A stretch of DNA of 64,000 nucleotides from Desertivirga brevis (GTDB taxonomy: Bacteria; Bacteroidota; Bacteroidia; Sphingobacteriales; Sphingobacteriaceae), in NCBI RefSeq assembly GCF_017355835.1, contig NZ_JAFEWF010000002.1:124001-188000 (forward strand), in the 5' to 3' direction. Position 1 is the stretch's first letter, and every line of letters begins with the position of its first letter. The notes under the pieces are model-generated. The model saw only the letters and a program-made list of their open reading frames with translations, was not told the origin of the DNA and did no database searches. A program made the position numbers and the translations under genes. Of this stretch, positions 27,600 to 36,020 are shown piece by piece.

Positions 27600-28814
27600 A
27601 TGATGAGCGAACTTTCCGACATTGCAAAGCAGGCGCTAATGCAGCCTCAGGAGGCAATGCTCGAAGTAAAAAGCCGTAAAAACAGCCTGCATATCGGTAT
27701 CCCGAAAGAGACGTCCTTTCAGGAGAACCGTATTGCCCTAACTCCTCTTTCAGTTGCTTTGTTAGTTAATAACGGGCATCAGGTAGTTTTAGAAGCAGGC
27801 GCAGGAGATGGTGCGAATTTTTCTGATAAAGACTATAGTGAGCAGGGAGCTCAGATAATTTATGATAAGAAAGAGATATTCAAGTCAGACATTATCATCA
27901 AGATCGGGCCTCCCACTCAAGAGGAAATAAACCTGATGAAACCTGGTCAGGTGCTCTTTTCAACATTGCAGATGGCATCCCTCAAGGCAGAAAGCCTTGA
28001 AGCTATGATGAAAAAAAAGATCACAGCCCTTTCATACGAGTATTTAAGGGATGAAGGTGGAATACTAAGTGTGATACGCTCTATGAGCGAAATAGTGGGA
28101 GCTACATCAATCCTCATAGCTGCGGAGTATCTAAGCAATGTATTTGATGGAAAGGGCTTAATGTTGGGTGGGATTACCGGAGTTCCTCCTACCGAGATTG
28201 TTATTCTCGGTGCTGGAACAGTTGGAGAGTACGCAGCCAGAACCGCAATCGCCCTTGGTGCAGAAGTAAAAGTATTCGACAGTTCCTTATATAAATTACG
28301 GCGCCTTCAAAATAATATCGGTAGTAAAGTATTTACCTCTGTTATTCAGCCTATAGTATTAAATAAAGCGATTACAACATGCGACGTGGTAATTGGAGCC
28401 ATACGTTCAACAAACGGCAGGAGCCCCTGTCTGATTGCCGAGGAGACAGTAAGCAAAATGAAACCCAACTCTGTAATTATTGACGTCAGCATTGACCAGG
28501 GAGGATGCTTTGAAACTTCCAAAATTACGAACCATACTCATCCAGTTTTCAGAAAGTATGATGTTATTCATTATTGTGTGCCTAATATCGCTTCAAGAGT
28601 AGCGAGAACTGCCACTTATGCATTAACAAATATTTTTACGCCAATACTTGTAGATATCGGTGAGAAGGGTGGAATAAAGAATGTCATTTGGGAAAGGCCC
28701 GGGGTTCGTAATGCTATATATCTTTATCAGGGCCATTTAACTAACAAGCATTTGGCTGAACGATTTAATATCCCCCCAAAAGATTTGGAGTTGTTAATAG
28801 TTTCGAACAGGTAA
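27600..28814 (+). CDS. ald: alanine dehydrogenase
   Basis: Ald interconverts L-alanine and pyruvate plus ammonia with NAD. The 404-residue protein has the N-terminal IGIPKETSFQENRIALTP block, the Rossmann motif ILGAGTVGEYAARTAIALGA and the catalytic-domain segments IDVSIDQGGCFETS and THPVF. The C-terminal SRVARTATYALTNI completes the AlaDH/PNT pattern. The N-terminal 30 residues are longer than in short Ald proteins. ATG 27603 is an equally possible start. Confidence 0.9.
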   Translation: MMSELSDIAKQALMQPQEAMLEVKSRKNSLHIGIPKETSFQENRIALTPLSVALLVNNGHQVVLEAGAGDGANFSDKDYSEQGAQIIYDKKEIFKSDIIIKIGPPTQEEINLMKPGQVLFSTLQMASLKAESLEAMMKKKITALSYEYLRDEGGILSVIRSMSEIVGATSILIAAEYLSNVFDGKGLMLGGITGVPPTEIVILGAGTVGEYAARTAIALGAEVKVFDSSLYKLRRLQNNIGSKVFTSVIQPIVLNKAITTCDVVIGAIRSTNGRSPCLIAEETVSKMKPNSVIIDVSIDQGGCFETSKITNHTHPVFRKYDVIHYCVPNIASRVARTATYALTNIFTPILVDIGEKGGIKNVIWERPGVRNAIYLYQGHLTNKHLAERFNIPPKDLELLIVSNR

Positions 28815-28898
28815 TAATCTTTATTCTCGAACAATAGCGCCGCAGTAAAACACTTTCTGCATTTTCAGTATTTAGAGATATTATCTAAGCTGAAATTT

Positions 28899-29852
28899 AT
28901 GCGCTTTAGTAAAAAGACTTTCAAGAAGTTGTGGCAGGTTCTGGTAGGATCATTCAACGGTTTTATGGATGATCGCTGCTTGAAACTCTGCGCGGCCCTT
29001 TCCTATTATACACTATTCTCTCTTGCTCCGATGTTGCTAATGCTTATTTATTTGGCAGGACAAATCTATGGCGAAGATGCTTTTAAAGGGAGGGTATTTG
29101 AAGAGATAAATGGATTTATAGGCCCCGAGGCTGCATTACAGGTACAGCAAGTTATTCAGAATGCGGCAATCAAACAAAATTCTGCCTGGGCAATCATAGT
29201 TGGTACTATCACTCTTTTTATTGGTGCTACCGGGGTTTTTCTCGAGATTCAAGATTCAATAAATTTAATTTGGAAAGTAAGGGCCAAGCCCGAAAAAGGA
29301 TGGCTTAAGTTAATAACTAATAGGTTGCTATCTTTTTCAATGATCGCCTCCTTAGGTTTTCTCCTTATAGTGTCATTAGTAGTTAACGGGATAATTACAG
29401 CCTTGAGTGAGCGAATTCAGGTTTATTTCCCTGATATAACGATTGTTATCATGCTTCTAAACCTCGCATTAACATTCTTTGTATTAACAGCATTATTTTC
29501 CATAATATTTAAGTTTTTGCCGGATGTGAAGATCCAATGGAAGTACGTGAGAGCTGGAGCATTATTCACAGCTTTACTTTTTATGATAGGCCGCTATGTT
29601 ATTTCCCTTTATATAGAGAAAGTTGGGCCAGGCACTACATATGGAGCAGCAGGATCTATAATAGTAATATTGGTATGGGTTTATTATTCAGCGGCCATTC
29701 TGTATTTCGGCGCTGAATTTACTCAGGTATATACAGAAAAGTATTGTGGACAGATTGAGCCCGCCTCATACGCTGTCCATTTGAAGCAGATAGAGGTAGA
29801 AAAAGAGGTGCCCGTATTGCCAAAACAGAACAAAGATCAGGAAAAAGGCTAA
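28899..29852 (+). CDS. YihY/BrkB family inner-membrane protein
   Basis: A 317-residue polytopic membrane protein of the YihY family, whose function is not established. Six helices are visible, beginning with ALSYYTLFSLAPMLLMLIYL and ending with IIVILVWVYYSAAILYFGAE. The family motifs CAALSYYTLFSLAP and GPGTTYGAAGSIIV are present. The tail is charged. It overlaps the convergent gene at 29849 by 4 bp. Confidence 0.88.
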   Translation: MRFSKKTFKKLWQVLVGSFNGFMDDRCLKLCAALSYYTLFSLAPMLLMLIYLAGQIYGEDAFKGRVFEEINGFIGPEAALQVQQVIQNAAIKQNSAWAIIVGTITLFIGATGVFLEIQDSINLIWKVRAKPEKGWLKLITNRLLSFSMIASLGFLLIVSLVVNGIITALSERIQVYFPDITIVIMLLNLALTFFVLTALFSIIFKFLPDVKIQWKYVRAGALFTALLFMIGRYVISLYIEKVGPGTTYGAAGSIIVILVWVYYSAAILYFGAEFTQVYTEKYCGQIEPASYAVHLKQIEVEKEVPVLPKQNKDQEKG

Positions 29853-30514
29853 TGGATTTTGAAGCCTAGTTTGACTCCCATTTGGAAGCCAAGTCCTTCA
29901 GAACCAAAACTTGAGAAGGACTTGTTATACTCCTTATAACCCAGATTGCCACTTTTAGAATCGCTGAGTTTGTAGGCAACACCTAAATAGCTGTCTAAGA
30001 CAATATTGGTAGAGTGAGTAAGCTGAATTCCACCGATAACATTGGCCACTCCTGACTTTATTTCAATTTCATCATCATAAGGCCCATAGCTATAATAATC
30101 GAGCGAGTTTTCTGTATACCGTGAAAAGCCTACTTCCGAGTACCTTATAGATACCTTTCTTAGGTTAATCCCATATGCGATATAGGGACAGCTTTTATTA
30201 TTGCCCCTTTTTGAAACCCATTTCTGATGAATACCTAATCCAATTCCCGAAACCGGATCAGTGCCGCTATGAAAAAGCCAGGCCGCTCTGTTGTTGGTAT
30301 TGCCATTCAGAAAATCAACACTTAAGAAATGCGAAAAATGGCTATCAGTTTTTTTTCCTTCTATATCGATCCGGTAAGTATCATTAAAATAGTGCAACAG
30401 GTCAGTAGACACAATAAATGTGGCTTTGCTTTCATGCTTTTGCTCTTTCTGTGCAAGTAGAATACTAGGGAGGATTAGAAGTACTGCAAGGATAAAGTTT
30501 GTCGATCTATTCAT
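29849..30514 (-). CDS. secreted/outer-membrane protein of unknown function (221 aa)
   Basis: A Sec signal (MNRSTNFILAVLLILPSILL, cleavage after AQ) precedes about 200 residues. These include alternating Gly/aromatic strands, such as GVANVIGGIQLTHSTNIVLD, and a C-terminal Phe-rich strand ending GVKLGFKIH, consistent with a small outer-membrane beta-barrel. No family was recognised. Its start overlaps the stop of the LVIVD lipoprotein gene by 4 bp (ATGA), so the two are coupled. The barrel is inferred. Confidence 0.75.
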   Translation of the reverse strand: MNRSTNFILAVLLILPSILLAQKEQKHESKATFIVSTDLLHYFNDTYRIDIEGKKTDSHFSHFLSVDFLNGNTNNRAAWLFHSGTDPVSGIGLGIHQKWVSKRGNNKSCPYIAYGINLRKVSIRYSEVGFSRYTENSLDYYSYGPYDDEIEIKSGVANVIGGIQLTHSTNIVLDSYLGVAYKLSDSKSGNLGYKEYNKSFSSFGSEGLGFQMGVKLGFKIH

Positions 30515-31251
30515 TTTGCCACAGGTATTTGGCTTAAAAGTTTTAGCTCGCCCGAAGTATAATCATACTGATACAAGCCGCTGTTTCCAATTACCATCAA
30601 TATTCCCGCATGTGCAATTACATCTGTTGCATCAATAACGGTCTTTTTCTTTAGTACAATATTATTGATATTGCTAATATCATAATGTTTTATCCCACCA
30701 TCGCAAACAAATAAATTGTTCCCATCTACAGCCAATCCCTTAGGTTCATTCATAGGAAAGGTTTTAAAGAGTGTTGGGTTTGTGATATTAGATATATTTA
30801 AAATATTTAGTTCATTAACGCCACGCGTACATGGATTACCAGTTCTTAAAGTAATGAATGCATAATTATCATTTGCTGTTACCGGATCACAGCTCCTTAT
30901 GTGTGAGAAACTGGAAATTTGCTTTGGTGCATCCGGGTTTTTTATGTCAAGCACACGCATTCCGGTTTGAGTACCTATAAACAATTTATCTCCTTTTGGA
31001 AATATCGTCTCAACATCAAAACCCAGGTGATAGTTAGACTGGTAAACAGGGTTTGTAGCGGTTGATACATCGTAAGTTCTTAAGTCAGTTGTCGAGACAG
31101 TATAGAGATGTGTTGAAGTCGTAGCAAACCGTGCGAGAGAACCGCCTACTCCGGCCCCGGCACTGGGGCTGTCAGTACTTCCGTCAGAATCCTTTCCGCA
31201 GGAACTTAACAGTAAGATAATTTGAACTGCAAAAAAAATGTACTTCATCAA
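30511..31251 (-). CDS. LVIVD-repeat lipoprotein
   Basis: A 246-residue surface or periplasmic lipoprotein: signal IFFAVQIILLLSSCGKDS with lipobox Cys, then a Gly/Ser linker. About five beta-propeller-like LVIVD repeats follow, for example GMRVLDIKNPDAP, ELNILNISNITNPTLF and GIKHYDISNINNI. Such repeats probably form a small propeller for binding. It is the middle gene of a three-gene minus-strand cluster and is coupled to the downstream barrel-like gene. The ligand is unknown. Confidence 0.8.
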   Translation of the reverse strand: MMKYIFFAVQIILLLSSCGKDSDGSTDSPSAGAGVGGSLARFATTSTHLYTVSTTDLRTYDVSTATNPVYQSNYHLGFDVETIFPKGDKLFIGTQTGMRVLDIKNPDAPKQISSFSHIRSCDPVTANDNYAFITLRTGNPCTRGVNELNILNISNITNPTLFKTFPMNEPKGLAVDGNNLFVCDGGIKHYDISNINNIVLKKKTVIDATDVIAHAGILMVIGNSGLYQYDYTSGELKLLSQIPVAK

Positions 31252-31273
31252 TTTGGGAATAAGATTTAGAGAT

Positions 31274-31786
31274 TTATTTTACCCACTCCACAATTACTGT
31301 GTTTGCTGGCCTATTGCTTTTTGAATATTTATCCGGAATCTGATATCCATCTGGAGGTGCCACTTCGGGAAAGGCATCCGAAACTCGCTTCGTAACTTTA
31401 ATTCCCGATGTTTTTAAATGTTCCAGGTCTATTACTGCAAGATCAGTAGCATTATCCACATAAAGGGCGTTTCCCTTGATCGCCATGTCAACACAGCCCG
31501 GAACAGAAATGAACGAGATGTTCTTTGGAGACGTAGGATCCTGATTGTCGATCACATGTACTCCTTTAAAGTTTTCACTGATAAAAATATACTTGTCTTT
31601 ATAATAGATTTTAGCGGGGGATTTGATTTCCCGGCTACCTTGTAGGATTATAGATCTTTCTAATGATTCCCTGCTCAACAATATAGGGCGGTAATCTGTA
31701 TATTGAACAGGGTCAGTTGGTACCCCCATACTTGCGAAAAGTAGAATAATAAAACTGCAGGAAGCCAAAAGTGATATTTTAGTCAT
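31274..31786 (-). CDS. short LVIVD-repeat secreted protein
   Basis: A 170-residue protein with an N-terminal hydrophobic signal (LLASCSFIILLFASMG) and two to three LVIVD-type repeats. These are GVHVIDNQDPTSPKNI, DLAVIDLEHLKTS and one degenerate unit. It is short for a full propeller and may pair with the lipoprotein encoded 22 bp downstream. The Cys in the signal sits too early for a clear lipobox. Function unknown. Confidence 0.72.
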   Translation of the reverse strand: MTKISLLASCSFIILLFASMGVPTDPVQYTDYRPILLSRESLERSIILQGSREIKSPAKIYYKDKYIFISENFKGVHVIDNQDPTSPKNISFISVPGCVDMAIKGNALYVDNATDLAVIDLEHLKTSGIKVTKRVSDAFPEVAPPDGYQIPDKYSKSNRPANTVIVEWVK

Positions 31787-31876
31787 AATAATGCATTAGG
31801 TTTAGCTGTAAAGATAATAGGTTTACTTAAACTACGAATGTTTAGTCGATTAAGAAATTGTAATCTAAGAAAGTTA

Positions 31877-33655
31877 ATGAGGTTCAGACAAGTGCTTTTT
31901 GTAGCTACAGTGCTGTTTATTTTTGCCTGTGGTCAGAAGAAACAGAATAAAGTGGAAACCAGGGAAGTAGGGAAAATCTCTGATGTTTTTAATTCCTATT
32001 GGGAAAAAAGATCGCAGCTTTTTCCACTTGATGCAACTCAGCAAGGCGACAACAGGTTTAATCACATTCTTCAAAACGATCAAACGCAGGGTTTCAGGGA
32101 TACTTTGAGGCAGTTTTATCAATCTTACTTAAGCAGGCTTGATAGCTTTAAGCGAGAGGATTTAAACGCTAACGACAGGTTAAGCTATGATATTTTCAAA
32201 TATGAGATGGGAATCCAGCTTGAAGGTCTTAAAACTAATTTGTGGATGATTCCTACACAGCAATTTTGGGGTTTGCCTTTAACAATGGGGCAACTTGGTT
32301 CTGGTGATAGTTTCCAACCTTTTAAAACGCCACAGGATTATAAGAACTGGTTAGGTAGAGTAAAAAGCTTTAGCACCTGGACGGATTCTGCTATTGCCAA
32401 TTTCCGAAAGGGCGTCCGTGCTGGAGTTGTGCTTCCCAAACCCCTTGTAAAAAAGATGATCCCTCAAATGGAGGCGATGGTAGTATCTGATCCAGAAAGA
32501 AGTCTGTTTTATCAGCCAATAAAAAATATGCCCGGTAGCTTCAGCGAACAAGAAAAGTCGGAGCTTCGGGATGCTTACAAGGAAGCAATTTCAAGGGAAC
32601 TTGTGCCATCCTATAAAAAATTACGCGATTTCCTTCAAAAAGAATATTATCCTGCGGCAAGAACTTCCGCGGGTATTTCTGCAATTCCACAAGGCAAAGA
32701 AAATTATATGTATCTGGTTAAATACTGGACTACAACAAGTAAGTCTCCCGATGAAATATATCAAACAGGTCTTGACGAAGTAAAGCGTATAAGGGATGAA
32801 ATGGAGAGTGTCAAGAAGGAAGCTAATTTCGTCGGAGATCTCAAGTCCTTTTTTGAGTATATGCGTAAGGAGCCCAGGTTTATGCCATTTAAAACGCCTC
32901 AAGATGTACTTAATGCATTTAGAGGGATTCAACAACATATCGAACCTAATTTAAATCGCCTCTTTGGGAATAAGCCAAAAACTCCTTTTGAAATTCGTCA
33001 AACTGAAGCATTTCGAGCCGCCTCAGCAAGTGCTGAATACATGCAAGGTTCACCTGATGGATCGAGACCAGGGATCTTCTATATCCCAATAGTTGATGCA
33101 GAAAAATTTAATATCACTTCTGGCATGGAGTCGCTATTCCTGCACGAAGCAATTCCCGGGCATCATTATCAAATATCCCTTCAGCAGGAAAATACTGATC
33201 TCCCAAAGTTTAGAAGATTTGCATGGTATGGGGCATACGGTGAGGGATGGGCGCTATATTCCGAATCTTTAGGTAAGGAATTGGGAGTTTATTCAGATCC
33301 ATACCAGTATATGGGTGCTTTGGGTGATGAGATGCACCGTGCAGTAAGATTGGTTGTTGATGTGGGTATACATATGAAAGGAATGACGCGTGAGCAAGCT
33401 ATAAAATATATGATGGAAAACGAGGCTATCTCTGAAGAGGGGGCTGTTGCAGAAGTTGAACGTTATATGGCCGTTCCCGGCCAGGCGCTTTCCTATAAAA
33501 TAGGAGCATTGAAAATCCGGGAGTTAAGGAACCGTTACGCGCAGAAGGCAGGCCGGAAGTTTAAATTGACCGACTTTCATGATGAGTTTCTGAAAGACGG
33601 TTGTATGCCCCTTCAGGTTGTGGAGGAAAAGATGAATACTGTATTTTTGAAATAA
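31877..33655 (+). CDS. DUF885 family lipoprotein, putative metallopeptidase
   Basis: A 592-residue protein with a lipoprotein signal (VLFVATVLFIFACGQKK) and a single DUF885 domain. The zinc-site-like motif FLHEAIPGHHYQ is followed by GAYGEGWALYSE, and the C-terminal part has SYKIGALKIREL. Members resemble M32-type carboxypeptidases in fold, so peptidase activity is likely but unproven. I chose ATG 31877; an in-frame ATG 13 codons upstream would put a charged stretch before the signal. It is convergent with the DUF4197 gene. Confidence 0.85.
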   Translation: MRFRQVLFVATVLFIFACGQKKQNKVETREVGKISDVFNSYWEKRSQLFPLDATQQGDNRFNHILQNDQTQGFRDTLRQFYQSYLSRLDSFKREDLNANDRLSYDIFKYEMGIQLEGLKTNLWMIPTQQFWGLPLTMGQLGSGDSFQPFKTPQDYKNWLGRVKSFSTWTDSAIANFRKGVRAGVVLPKPLVKKMIPQMEAMVVSDPERSLFYQPIKNMPGSFSEQEKSELRDAYKEAISRELVPSYKKLRDFLQKEYYPAARTSAGISAIPQGKENYMYLVKYWTTTSKSPDEIYQTGLDEVKRIRDEMESVKKEANFVGDLKSFFEYMRKEPRFMPFKTPQDVLNAFRGIQQHIEPNLNRLFGNKPKTPFEIRQTEAFRAASASAEYMQGSPDGSRPGIFYIPIVDAEKFNITSGMESLFLHEAIPGHHYQISLQQENTDLPKFRRFAWYGAYGEGWALYSESLGKELGVYSDPYQYMGALGDEMHRAVRLVVDVGIHMKGMTREQAIKYMMENEAISEEGAVAEVERYMAVPGQALSYKIGALKIRELRNRYAQKAGRKFKLTDFHDEFLKDGCMPLQVVEEKMNTVFLK

Positions 33656-33690
33656 AAGAACAGTATCAATAACATATTAATACTGTTCTT
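33656..33690. terminator. bidirectional terminator
   Basis: Perfect 11-bp arms AAGAACAGTAT and ATACTGTTCTT lie around a 13-base loop between two convergent genes. T-rich sequence flanks the 3' side on the plus strand. Confidence 0.75.
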
Positions 33691-33694
33691 GCAA

Positions 33695-34435
33695 TTACTG
33701 ACCCTTATAACGGTCGGCATATCCAAATACCCTCTGCAATAAAGTGGTATTTCGGGCAGATATGTTTTGTCTTATTTTCAGTTCTTCCTGGGCAATTTCC
33801 CGGAATAGCCCGTTTATTGCCATTTGAGTCACGTATGCTGACAGATCAGGATCAATATCAGTAGTTAAGGGAATTTGATTATATCTTGTAACCGCATCTC
33901 CCCAGTATTTTGTTGCTCCAACCTTACCAAGACTATTTTGAACTACAGGGCGAAATCTTTCAGATAGCTGAGAGGTAGTTACTCGTTTGAAGTACTGTGT
34001 GGCAGCGTCTGTTTGTCCGCTTAAAAGAATATTAGAAGCGTCGTTAATGGTCATTTGCTTGATCGCACTAATAAATATGGGTTTTGCCTCTTTTGCTGCG
34101 TCTTCAGCCGCACGGTTCAGGCTTGTAATAACGTTATCGCATAGAGAATTTAATCCCAGACTTCTTAACGTTCTTTCTGCTTTCTGAGCCTCAGGAGGGA
34201 AAAGTATTTTAATAGCAGCATTGCCTAAAAACCCGTTTTGAGCCGAAAGCCTCTCCGCACTATAACTAGTGCCAGTCTCTAAAGCTTGTTTTAATCCTAA
34301 AGCTATTTCGGTTGCACTCGGATTTATACTACCCGTCCCCTGTGTAATAACTTGTTGGGCGGCATGATTTAAGGTATCACATCCACTGAATATTAGTAGG
34401 CTCGTAGCTGCTACTATAAGTTTTAATTGTTTCAT
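33695..34435 (-). CDS. DUF4197 lipoprotein
   Basis: A 246-residue lipoprotein (signal LIVAATSLLIFSGCDTLN). Its DUF4197 domain includes ALKQALETGTSYSAERLS, GFLGNAAIKILFPPEA and YFKRVTTSQLSERFRPVV. The mature part is mostly helical. The family's function is not known; members are found in the envelope of many Gram-negative bacteria. A palindrome lies 35-60 bp upstream of its start. It is monocistronic. Confidence 0.85.
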   Translation of the reverse strand: MKQLKLIVAATSLLIFSGCDTLNHAAQQVITQGTGSINPSATEIALGLKQALETGTSYSAERLSAQNGFLGNAAIKILFPPEAQKAERTLRSLGLNSLCDNVITSLNRAAEDAAKEAKPIFISAIKQMTINDASNILLSGQTDAATQYFKRVTTSQLSERFRPVVQNSLGKVGATKYWGDAVTRYNQIPLTTDIDPDLSAYVTQMAINGLFREIAQEELKIRQNISARNTTLLQRVFGYADRYKGQ

Positions 34436-34469
34436 GTTGCAAGTGTGTGTTATATTAAGAACCAGTATT

Positions 34470-34494
34470 TAAGTATTGGTTTAATCAATACTTA
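34470..34494 (-). promoter_or_regulatory. inverted repeat upstream of the DUF4197 gene
   Basis: Perfect 9-bp arms TAAGTATTG and CAATACTTA are separated by 7 bp. An overlapping imperfect palindrome, CCAGTATTTAAGTATTGG, shares the left arm. This nested symmetry looks like a repressor or activator site. No bound regulator is known. Confidence 0.4.
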
Positions 34495-34715
34495 GTGTGG
34501 TGGCAAAAATTGTAATAATAGTGGCAGGTAAAGATAAGCGCGTAATAGTATCAGATATAAAAAATTAAAAAGAATTATGTGATCTTGTAAGTTTTTGCAT
34601 CATTAGTATAACTAGTATTTGGAAGGGTATTATGATTACTATTTTTCCAGTGCTTTTATTGTAGTTATTAAAAAACAATTAACTTTCCGGGAAATAAACT
34701 GAGTAAGCCGTACAC

Positions 34716-35297
34716 TTGAAATTTATCCGAAATAAAATTATTGATCCTAAAGCCACTGAGGCCGATCTTATTGCCGAGTACCGGAAATCAGGCGACCTCG
34801 AGGTATTAGGGAAGTTATATGAACGCTATATGCCTTTGTTGTACGGTCTCTGCTTGAAATATTTCAAGGATGAGGAGTTGAGTAAAGATGCAGTGATGCA
34901 GATATTCGAGCAACTCATTAAGAAGCTAAGGGTTCATGAAGTAAGTAATTTCAAAAGCTGGTTACATACGCTTGCCCGAAACTACTGCTTGATGGAGTTG
35001 AGGCTTTCTGGAAAGCATGAGTTCGTAAATTTGGAAGAAGCGGGTGTAGAGCCGCCTTTTTCTCAATCGGAAAGCTCTGAGGATCTTACCGAATTACAGC
35101 TTGAGCAAATGGGGAGATGTTTGGAAAAGTTGCCTGTAGAACAAAAGATATGTGTTGAATTGTTCTATTTACAGCAGAAGTGCTATAAGGAAGTTACAGA
35201 AATTACTGGATTTGACGGCAATAAAGTGAAAAGCTATATTCAGAATGGGAAAAGGAATTTGAAAATTTGTATGGAGAAGAAAAGTGGAAATGAATAA
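34716..35297 (+). CDS. ECF-type RNA polymerase sigma factor
   Basis: A 193-residue sigma-70 family factor. Region 2 lies about residues 20-95 (LGKLYERYMPLLYGLCLKYF, KDAVMQIFEQL and FKSWLHTLARNYC). Region 4 lies about 130-185 (LEKLPVEQKICVELFYLQ and YKEVTEITGFDGNKVKSYI). A TTG at 34716 is the only start available after an in-frame TAA at 34704. The next gene overlaps its end and encodes a membrane partner, so the two form a signalling pair. Confidence 0.85.
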   Translation: MKFIRNKIIDPKATEADLIAEYRKSGDLEVLGKLYERYMPLLYGLCLKYFKDEELSKDAVMQIFEQLIKKLRVHEVSNFKSWLHTLARNYCLMELRLSGKHEFVNLEEAGVEPPFSQSESSEDLTELQLEQMGRCLEKLPVEQKICVELFYLQQKCYKEVTEITGFDGNKVKSYIQNGKRNLKICMEKKSGNE

Positions 35298-35979
35298 AAT
35301 CACCTATGGCATTATAGAGCAGTACCTTCAGGGCAAACTGGATGAAAAGAAAATGCATGAACTCGAACGCCAGGCTCTTAATGACCCTTTTCTTGCCGAT
35401 GCTCTTGAAGGTTACTCAAAAACGGATGCATCAATAGGTCCTAACTTAAGTTTATTGCAAAAACAACTTGAAGAGCGTATCGCTGTTCAGCAAGAGCAAA
35501 AGAATTCCTTTCATTTTGGTTGGCAACGCATAAGTGTGGCGGCAGCTGCTTGCCTGCTTTTCATTAGCGCAAGCATCCTGTTTTGGATGAAAGGCAGTTG
35601 GAATCAAAATGAGCTTGGTGGGAAGGAACGAAAGGTGGACGTAAGTTTAATGGATCCTGATAGTGTACAACAGTATACCTCAAAAAACCATCAGAAGATG
35701 ATTCATAACCAAGTTCCGGCATCTCCTGTAGGAGGGTGGGAAAGTTTTGAGAAATACCTAAGGGAGAACAGGAGATTGGTTTCTAATCCAGGTGAGGGGC
35801 GTGAAGTTATTCTGGCCTTTAAGGTTACAGCAACCGGAAGGCCTGCAGATATAAGAATAATTAAAGGGATTGACGAAGGAGTAAATAAAGAAGCAATCAG
35901 GTTGGTGAGTGAAGGGCCTGCATGGGAGTACTTCGGAAAGCAAGAAATCAGGCTCAAAATTGATTTAAGAAAAAAGTAG
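35290..35979 (+). CDS. membrane protein with TonB-like C-terminal domain, putative anti-sigma partner
   Basis: A 229-residue single-pass protein: a cytoplasmic N-terminal part (about 1-80) containing YLQGKLDEKKMHELERQAL and LADALEGY, then one helix (ISVAAAACLLFISASILFW) and a periplasmic region. The periplasmic end resembles TonB_C (VILAFKVTATGRPADIRIIKG and EAIRLVSEGPAW). Its start overlaps the sigma gene by 8 bp. By position it is the likely anti-sigma factor, with the TonB-like end as a possible sensor. A GTG two codons earlier is an alternative start. Confidence 0.75.
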   Translation: MNKITYGIIEQYLQGKLDEKKMHELERQALNDPFLADALEGYSKTDASIGPNLSLLQKQLEERIAVQQEQKNSFHFGWQRISVAAAACLLFISASILFWMKGSWNQNELGGKERKVDVSLMDPDSVQQYTSKNHQKMIHNQVPASPVGGWESFEKYLRENRRLVSNPGEGREVILAFKVTATGRPADIRIIKGIDEGVNKEAIRLVSEGPAWEYFGKQEIRLKIDLRKK

Positions 35980-36020
35980 ACCGTTTCCATACTTTGTTGT
36001 TTCTTCTTAAATTTCCCTTT

